45,848 nt of DNA from DATCZB01 sp035513215 (GTDB taxonomy: Bacteria > Pseudomonadota > Gammaproteobacteria > Steroidobacterales > Rariloculaceae). The DNA is taken from assembly GCA_035513215.1 (NCBI GenBank), contig DATKCK010000048.1:1-45848 (forward strand), given 5' to 3'. Every line of letters starts with the position of its first letter. Within the stretch, counting starts at the first letter, position 1. Below the pieces are notes generated by a model, which saw nothing but the letters and a program-made list of their open reading frames with translations, made no database searches and was not told where the DNA came from. This document shows, piece by piece, positions 35,556 to 45,848 of this stretch. Made by a program: the position numbers and the translations under genes.

Positions 35556-36356
35556 TTGATCAAGCTAGCGGTGCTCGGAGCGGCCGGGCGCATGGGTCAG
35601 GCGATTCTGGCCTGCCTGGCCGAAGCGCCGGATCTCAAGCTTGCCGGCGCCGTCACCGAGATCGGCGATCCGGCGCTCGGCATGGACGCCGGCGAGCACG
35701 CCGGACTCGAGGCTTTCGGCATTCCGCTGACGGACGATCGCGCCCAGGCCCTGCACGGTGCGCAGGTGGCCATCGACTTCACGCTGCCGGCCGCGCTCGA
35801 GGCCAACGTGACGGCCTGCATGCGGGCCGGCGCCGCGCTCGTCGTCGGAACGACGGGTTTGAGCGATCGGCAGCTTAAGCTCCTCGAGCAGGCCTCGCAC
35901 GAGATTCCGGTCGTCTACGGGCGCAACATGAGCGTCGGCATGAACGTCTTCATGCACTTCGTCGCCGAGGCGGCGAAGGCGCTCGGCCCGGATTACGACG
36001 TCGAGATCGTCGAGGCCCACCATCGTCACAAGGTCGATGCGCCTTCGGGCACGGCGATTGCGCTCGGCGAGGCCGTCGCCGCCGCGCGCGGTCGTAGGCT
36101 CGGCGATCTCGCCGTCAAGACGCGCGACGGACAGATCGGCCCTCGTGTCCCCGGAACGATCGGGTTCTCGGTCATTCGCGGCGGCAACATCGTCGGCGAC
36201 CATCAGGTCATGTTCATCGCGCCCGACGAGCGCCTCGAGTTCACTCACCGCGCGGCCGACCGCCGCGCCTTCGCGCTCGGCGCCGTGCGCGCCGCCCGCT
36301 GGCTCGCCGCCCGCGCCCCGGGCTTCTACAGCATGTCCGACGTCCTCGACCTTTAA
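35556..36356 (+). CDS. dapB: 4-hydroxy-tetrahydrodipicolinate reductase
   Basis: 266 residues. NAD(P)-binding VLGAAGRMGQAI near the N-terminus, then VVGTTGLS and EIVEAHHRHKVDAPSGTAIALGEA, the active-site region (H-H-x-x-K). The enzyme makes tetrahydrodipicolinate for lysine and diaminopimelate. Start TTG 35556, 4 bp after dnaJ. The stop is directly followed by a palindromic repeat. Confidence 0.97.
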   Translation: MIKLAVLGAAGRMGQAILACLAEAPDLKLAGAVTEIGDPALGMDAGEHAGLEAFGIPLTDDRAQALHGAQVAIDFTLPAALEANVTACMRAGAALVVGTTGLSDRQLKLLEQASHEIPVVYGRNMSVGMNVFMHFVAEAAKALGPDYDVEIVEAHHRHKVDAPSGTAIALGEAVAAARGRRLGDLAVKTRDGQIGPRVPGTIGFSVIRGGNIVGDHQVMFIAPDERLEFTHRAADRRAFALGAVRAARWLAARAPGFYSMSDVLDL

Positions 36357-36422
36357 TCGGTAAATGGGGTAAATGGGGTCTGACCCCATTTACCCCATTT
36401 ACCGAGACCCCATTTACCGATT
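36357..36422. repeat. REP-like perfect palindrome (49 bp) plus half-copy tail
   Basis: Two perfect 24-nt arms (36357-36380 and 36382-36405) surround a single T. The centre is GGGGTC-T-GACCCC. A partial extra half, GACCCCATTTACCGATT, follows at 36406-36422. The layout, palindrome then half-copy, mirrors the element at 11238-11322, with different flanking words (TTTACC here, TTTAGACG there). It begins on the base after the dapB stop. No transposase is nearby. Confidence 0.88.
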
Positions 36423-36429
36423 ACGGGTT

Positions 36430-36435
36430 AGAATG
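36430..36435 (+). promoter_or_regulatory. Candidate -10 element for carA
   Basis: TAGAAT sits 8 bp after the repeat tail; the matching -35 position would fall inside the repeat (near GAGACC). The carA start is about 100 bp downstream, leaving a leader that contains the hairpin at 36480-36519. Speculative. Confidence 0.35.
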
Positions 36436-36479
36436 TTCACCTGAGCTTCCACGATGAAGAATGCTCGCGGGATGGGCTG

Positions 36480-36519
36480 CGCGCCTTGCGGTCGTCCCGC
36501 TTTGTTTATGCAAGGCGCG
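36480..36519 (+). promoter_or_regulatory. Hairpin in the carA leader
   Basis: CGCGCCTTGC and GCAAGGCGCG form a perfect 10-bp stem with a 20-nt loop containing TTTGTTTAT. Its 3' arm ends 3 bp before the carA ribosome site (AGGAG at 36523-36527), so it could control translation or transcription of carAB. No U-run follows. Confidence 0.5.
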
Positions 36520-36535
36520 AGTTCAGGAGCTCAGA

Positions 36536-37669
36536 TTGACGGAACCGGCGATACTGGTACTCGAGGACGGTACAGTCTTTCGCGGTATTTCCGTCGGCAG
36601 TCCCGGCCGCACTCTCGGCGAAGTTGTTTTCAACACGGCAATGACGGGGTATCAGGAAATCCTGACTGATCCGTCCTATTTTCGCCAGATCGTCACGCTG
36701 ACGTATCCGCATATCGGCAATACTGGTACGAACTCCGACGATTTCGAGGCCGGCCGCGTCTATGCGGCTGGACTCGTCATACGCGACCTGCCGGAGCTCC
36801 TGAGCAACTGGCGTGCCGAGCTGCCGTTGAGCGAATTCCTGAGGCGCTCGAAGACGGTCGCGATCGCCGACATCGACACACGCCGTCTGACGCGGCTCAT
36901 TCGTGATCAGGGCGCTCAGGCCGGCTGCATCATCACGGGCGCAGAGGCGAGCGTTGCCGAGGGGCTCGCGGCCGCGAAGAAGTTCCCGGGCCTGAAGGGC
37001 ATGGATCTCGCCAAGCTCGTGTCGACCAAGAAGGCGTATCAGTGGAAGCAGGGGCCCAACTGGCCCGACCGGCAGACGGTGTTCGCGAAACGCAGTTCCC
37101 GGTTTCACGTCGTTGCGCTCGACTACGGTATCAAGCGCAACATTCTGCGGCTCCTGACCGCCTGCGACGCGCGCATCACGGTCATGCCGGCCACGTCGAC
37201 GGCCGTCGAAGTCATGGCCGAGATGCCCGATGGCGTCTTTCTGTCGAACGGGCCGGGTGACCCCGAGCCCTGCGATTACGCGATCGAGACCATCGCCGCG
37301 TTGCTCGAGATCGGCGTTCCGGTGTTCGGCATCTGCCTCGGGCATCAGTTGCTTGCGCTCGCGTCGGGCGCGAAGACCGAGAAGATGAAGTTCGGCCACC
37401 ACGGCGCCAACCACCCGGTCGTCGACCTCGAGACGGGCCGGGTCATGATCACGAGCCAGAACCACGGCTTCGCCGTGGCCGAGGATTCGCTGCCCGACGA
37501 GCTCAAGGCCACCCACCGCTCGCTGTTCGACGGCACGCTGCAGGGCATCGCGAGGACGGACTGCCCGGCCTTCTCGTTCCAGGGCCACCCCGAGGCGAGC
37601 CCGGGGCCGCACGATGTGGCGCCGCTGTTCGATCGCTTTGTCGAGATGATGGCTAGCTATAAAAGCTAA
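36536..37669 (+). CDS. carA: Carbamoyl-phosphate synthase small subunit
   Basis: 377 residues from TTG 36536, picked because AGGAG lies 8 bp upstream and the conserved AILVLEDGTVFRG follows at once; an in-frame upstream extension to 36461 lies across the leader hairpin. The class I glutaminase domain has FGICLGHQLLALA (catalytic Cys) and FQGHPEASPGP. It supplies ammonia to CarB for arginine and pyrimidine synthesis. carB follows at 47 bp. Confidence 0.97.
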   Translation: MTEPAILVLEDGTVFRGISVGSPGRTLGEVVFNTAMTGYQEILTDPSYFRQIVTLTYPHIGNTGTNSDDFEAGRVYAAGLVIRDLPELLSNWRAELPLSEFLRRSKTVAIADIDTRRLTRLIRDQGAQAGCIITGAEASVAEGLAAAKKFPGLKGMDLAKLVSTKKAYQWKQGPNWPDRQTVFAKRSSRFHVVALDYGIKRNILRLLTACDARITVMPATSTAVEVMAEMPDGVFLSNGPGDPEPCDYAIETIAALLEIGVPVFGICLGHQLLALASGAKTEKMKFGHHGANHPVVDLETGRVMITSQNHGFAVAEDSLPDELKATHRSLFDGTLQGIARTDCPAFSFQGHPEASPGPHDVAPLFDRFVEMMASYKS

Positions 37670-37716
37670 TTTATAACAGATATTTACGTGTGTAATAGAG
37701 AAGTAAGGTTAAGTCG

Positions 37717-40937
<3,221 letters not shown>

Positions 40938-40938
<1 letters not shown>

Positions 40939-41414
40939 TGGACAAGACACCGTTGACCGCGCGCGGCGTCGAGCTGCTGCGCGAGGAATTGAAGAAGCTG
41001 AAGAGCGTCGAGCGGCCCCGCATCGTCGAGGCGATAGCGGCGGCGCGTGCGCACGGGGACCTCAAGGAGAACGCCGAGTACCATGCCGCGAAGGAACAGC
41101 AGGGGCTGACGGAGGCGCGCATACGCGATATCGAGGCGAAACTCTCGAACGCGCAGGTGATCGACGTGACGCAGCTCACGCCGACGGGGCGTGTCGTCTT
41201 CGGGTCCACGGTGCATGTGGTCGAGGTCGGCGACGGCAACGAGGCGAAGTACCGGATCGTCGGCGAGGACGAGGCCGATATCAAAGCGGGGCTCATGTCG
41301 GTCACGTCGCCGATTGCGCGCGCGCTGATCGGCAAGCAGGAAGGCGACACGGTCGAGGTTCAGACCCCGGGCGGATCGCGCTCCTACGAGATCCTCGAGG
41401 TCGAGTACGTCTGA
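40938..41414 (+). CDS. greA: Transcription elongation factor GreA
   Basis: 158 residues: N-terminal coiled coil (LREELKKLKSVERPRIVEAI; acidic tip AHGDLKENAEY) and C-terminal FKBP-like domain ending SRSYEILEVEYV. GreA stimulates cleavage of backtracked RNA. TGATG overlap with carB suggests coupling; rlmE follows. Confidence 0.97.
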
Positions 41415-41438
41415 CGCCGATCGCGAGCGTTTGAGGGC

Positions 41439-42065
41439 ATGCCGCCGAGCAAGGGATCGAGCCGTCGCTGGCAGAGGCGTCAGGCCCGCGATCCCTACGT
41501 CGAGCGCGCCGCCAGGGAAGGGTGGCGCTCGCGCGCCGCGTTCAAGCTGCTCGAGATCGACTCGCGCGAGCGCCTGCTGAAGCCCGGCGCCACGGTGCTC
41601 GACCTCGGCGCAGCGCCCGGAGGCTGGAGCCAGGTTGCGGCGCGCCGCGTCGGACCCAGGGGGCGCGTGCTCGCGATCGATTGCCTGCCGATGGATCCGA
41701 TCGCAGGTGTCGACTTCCTTGAGGCCGACTTCGAGAGCGAGCCGGCGCGCCAGTGGCTCAGCGGACGCATCGGTGAACCGGGCGTCGACCTTGTATTGTC
41801 GGACCTGGCCCCCAATATCAGTGGAAACCGGGCGATCGATCAACCGAGGAGCATGGCGCTGGTTGAGGCGGCAGCGGAGATCGCAGGCGAAGTCCTGAAT
41901 CCGGGCGGCGCCTTCCTGACGAAGCTTTTTCAAGGCGAGGGCCAGAGGGAGTTCGAGCAGGCGCTCACGTCACGTTTCGGGCGGATCAAGCGTCTGAAAC
42001 CGAAAGCGTCTCGCCCCGAGAGCCGTGAGATTTATCTGCTGGCCTGCGACTACCGTATCATGTAG
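41439..42065 (+). CDS. rlmE: 23S rRNA (uridine-2'-O)-methyltransferase
   Basis: 208 residues. The Rossmann AdoMet site ATVLDLGAAPGGWSQVAARRVG is at about 50-70, followed by DLVLSDLAPNISGNRAID and FLTKLFQGEG. The conserved K-D-K-E tetrad is compatible with K36 in RAAFKLLEI, D~118, K~158 and E~194. It methylates U2552 of 23S rRNA during 50S assembly. The rlmE-ftsH order is conserved. Confidence 0.97.
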   Translation: MPPSKGSSRRWQRRQARDPYVERAAREGWRSRAAFKLLEIDSRERLLKPGATVLDLGAAPGGWSQVAARRVGPRGRVLAIDCLPMDPIAGVDFLEADFESEPARQWLSGRIGEPGVDLVLSDLAPNISGNRAIDQPRSMALVEAAAEIAGEVLNPGGAFLTKLFQGEGQREFEQALTSRFGRIKRLKPKASRPESREIYLLACDYRIM

Positions 42066-42107
42066 TGTCACGACTGAGTCCAGGATTGACGAAAACGAGG
42101 TAAGGCA

Positions 42108-44045
<1,938 letters not shown>

Positions 44046-44081
44046 CCCGCGCCAGCGCGGGGGATTCCCGGGAACCGATCC

Positions 44082-45416
44082 GTGCCGAGGCGCTATTTCG
44101 GAACCGATGGCATACGAGGCCGCGTCGGCTCCGACCCGATGACGGTCGATTTTGCGCTGCGGCTTGCGAGCGCGGCCGCTCAGGTGCTCGTCCCCGACGG
44201 CGGCAAGGTTCTGATCGGCAAGGATACGCGCGTCTCGGGCTACATGTTCGAGTCGGCGCTCGAGGCCGGCTTCGTCGCCGCCGGCGTCGACGTGCTGCTG
44301 ACGGGGCCGCTGCCGACGCCGGCGATCGCCTACCTGACGAACACGACCGGGTCCGATTTCGGCATCGTCATCAGCGCCTCGCACAATCCCTACTTCGACA
44401 ACGGCATCAAGTTCTTCGACGGCGAGGGACGCAAGCTCTCGGACGAGACCGAGGCTGCGATCGAGGCGCTGATCGGGAATCCGCCGCGCACCTGCGACTC
44501 GAGCGCGCTCGGGCGCGCGACGACGTTGACGACGGCTCGGACCGACTACATGCGCTTTTGTCGCGCGAGCCTGCCCGAAGGTATGGACCTCGACGGCCTC
44601 AAGATCGTCATCGACGCCTCGCACGGGGCGGCCTACAAGGTTGCGCCCCGGCTGATGGCCGACCTCGGCGCCGATGTCATACCGGTCGGCTGCTCACCGA
44701 ACGGTCGCAATATCAACGACGGTGTCGGCTCGACGCGCCCGGATCTGCTCCGGCTCACCGTCTCGGGCGTCAGGGCCCATGTCGGCATTGCGCTCGACGG
44801 CGACGGCGACCGCGTCGTCATGGTCGACGAGCGCGGCGAGATCGTCGACGGCGACGGCCTGCTCTACATCCTCGCCGCCGACATGCGCGAGCGCAAGGCG
44901 CTCAAGGGGCCGGTCGTCGGCACGGTCATGAGTAATCTCGGGCTCGAGCTTGCGCTCGAAGGTTTAGGGATAGAGTTTCGCCGCGCCAGGGTCGGTGACC
45001 GCCAGGTGCTTGCGATGCTGAAGGAGGAGGGCGGCATTCTCGGCGGGGAAACCTCGGGGCATCTCTTGTGTCTCGACAAGACGACGACGGGCGACGGCCT
45101 GATCACGGCGCTTCAGATCCTGTCGGTCATGCGGCGGACGGGCAGGAGCCTGAGCGAGCTCGCGGCCGGTATGAAGCGTCTGCCGCAGATTCTGCTCAAC
45201 GTCAGGATCGCCGAGCGCGTTGACCCCGGTGGCAACGATTCGATCGTGGCCGCGGTCAGGAGTACCGAGTCGAAGCTCGACGGCCGCGGGCGAGTCGTGC
45301 TGCGCGCCTCGGGCACCGAGCCCGTCATTCGCGTCATGGTCGAAGGCGAGGACGAGGATCTGGTCAGGCGGCTCGCGGAATCGCTGGCGGATTCCGTGCG
45401 CCAGGCAGTGGGGTAG
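44082..45416 (+). CDS. glmM: Phosphoglucosamine mutase
   Basis: 444 residues starting GTG 44082. RYFGTDGIRG opens the family; VISASHNPYFDNG carries the phosphoserine (S100); IALDGDGDRVVMVD is the magnesium site; RASGTEPVIRVMVE the phosphate site. It converts glucosamine-6-P to glucosamine-1-P for peptidoglycan and LPS. It follows ftsH at 36 bp; folP is not between them. Confidence 0.98.
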   Translation: MPRRYFGTDGIRGRVGSDPMTVDFALRLASAAAQVLVPDGGKVLIGKDTRVSGYMFESALEAGFVAAGVDVLLTGPLPTPAIAYLTNTTGSDFGIVISASHNPYFDNGIKFFDGEGRKLSDETEAAIEALIGNPPRTCDSSALGRATTLTTARTDYMRFCRASLPEGMDLDGLKIVIDASHGAAYKVAPRLMADLGADVIPVGCSPNGRNINDGVGSTRPDLLRLTVSGVRAHVGIALDGDGDRVVMVDERGEIVDGDGLLYILAADMRERKALKGPVVGTVMSNLGLELALEGLGIEFRRARVGDRQVLAMLKEEGGILGGETSGHLLCLDKTTTGDGLITALQILSVMRRTGRSLSELAAGMKRLPQILLNVRIAERVDPGGNDSIVAAVRSTESKLDGRGRVVLRASGTEPVIRVMVEGEDEDLVRRLAESLADSVRQAVG

Positions 45417-45419
45417 CAG

Positions 45420-45848
45420 ATGAGTCAACGAAAGCCGTTGATTGCGGGCAACTGGAAAATGAACGGGTCGCGCTCGGGCAGCAGCGCGCTCGTCGAAGCG
45501 CTCGCCGCCGGCATCGGCGGCGGTGCCGCCCAGATGCTGATCTGCCCCCCCTTCGTCTATCTCGAAGGCGCCCGCGACCGGATCGGCAGCGCGCCGATCG
45601 CGCTCGGGGCCCAGGATCTGGCCGCCGAGCCCGGTTCCGGCGCCTTTACCGGCGAGGTCAGCGGCGCGATGCTGATCGACGTCGGCTGCCGCTACGTCAT
45701 CGTCGGGCACTCCGAGCGGCGCACGCTCTATGCCGAGACAGACGGCATCGTGGTCGGGAAGTTTCGGGCCGCGCAGGCGGCCGGGCTCGTGCCGATCCTT
45801 TGCGTCGGCGAAAATCTCGGCCAGCGCGAGGGCGGTGAGACCGATGCC
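45420..45848 (+). CDS. tpiA: Triosephosphate isomerase, C-terminus beyond the window
   Basis: 143 residues visible from ATG 45420. KPLIAGNWKMNGS includes the Asn and Lys of the active site, and VGHSERR includes the catalytic His. The glutamate loop lies beyond the window. It interconverts dihydroxyacetone phosphate and glyceraldehyde-3-phosphate. Gap to glmM is 3 bp. Confidence 0.97.
   Translation, partial: MSQRKPLIAGNWKMNGSRSGSSALVEALAAGIGGGAAQMLICPPFVYLEGARDRIGSAPIALGAQDLAAEPGSGAFTGEVSGAMLIDVGCRYVIVGHSERRTLYAETDGIVVGKFRAAQAAGLVPILCVGENLGQREGGETDA

Overview
The window is a gene-dense, GC-rich (roughly 60-65% by eye) bacterial chromosome segment. Gene content and order point to a gammaproteobacterium outside the enteric group: ffs-dnaX-ybaB-recR, rsgA/orn, ppsA/ppsR, a DUF1249 (YqiB-like) gene, ratA-rnfH/bamE/fur/recN/nadK, hrcA-grpE-dnaK-dnaJ-dapB-carA-carB-greA-rlmE-ftsH-glmM-tpiA. 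Many genes start with TTG or GTG (ppsA, fur, grpE, dapB, carA, ftsH, glmM, dnaX). The species cannot be named from the sequence alone.

Layout. 1-746: end of an unrecognised minus-strand gene, cut by the window edge, lying beyond the 3' end of tRNA-Ser(GGA) (915-1005), so possibly the edge of an integrated element. 1071-4140: SRP RNA, dnaX, ybaB, recR, hinT. 4137-9544: rsgA, orn, an SH3/coiled-coil membrane protein, and the divergent pair ppsA/ppsR. 9647-13427: DUF1249 protein, coiled-coil protein, a long palindromic repeat and the tail-specific protease. 13551-18315: small proteins, then a five-gene minus-strand run (two lipoproteins, a Ycf46-type AAA ATPase with a damaged C-terminus, a coiled-coil/FHA protein, a small membrane protein). 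18470-23332: YceI protein, serine hydrolase, secreted protein, LpxL-type acyltransferase, YdeI-type protein and a membrane-anchored HTH protein.

The most notable locus is 23339-24933. smpB is followed by ssrA (tmRNA, minus strand, tag ANDDNYALAA). The tmRNA T-loop is interrupted by a 283-nt insert with group I intron features: exon ending in U, intron ending in G, a P1-like pairing, a GNRA-capped hairpin near the 5' end, and R/S-like segments able to form P7. Removing it restores a perfect T-arm and a 375-nt tmRNA. A truncated, frameshifted LAGLIDADG endonuclease remnant lies just outside ssrA on the opposite strand.

24987-45848: a sodium-symporter-family transporter; the ratA-rnfH / bamE / fur / recN-nadK cluster; the heat-shock cluster with two clear sigma-32 promoters (before grpE and before dnaK, both with 14-nt spacers); dapB; a second palindromic repeat; carAB behind a leader hairpin; then greA, rlmE, ftsH, glmM and the start of tpiA. 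folP, often between ftsH and glmM in gammaproteobacteria, is absent there.

Most of the window supplies core functions: replication and repair (dnaX, recR, recN), ribosome rescue and RNA turnover (ssrA, smpB, orn, rsgA, rlmE), protein quality control (hrcA-grpE-dnaK-dnaJ, ftsH, prc, ffs), envelope biogenesis (bamE, acyltransferase, glmM) and central or nucleotide metabolism (ppsA/ppsR, nadK, carAB, dapB, tpiA).
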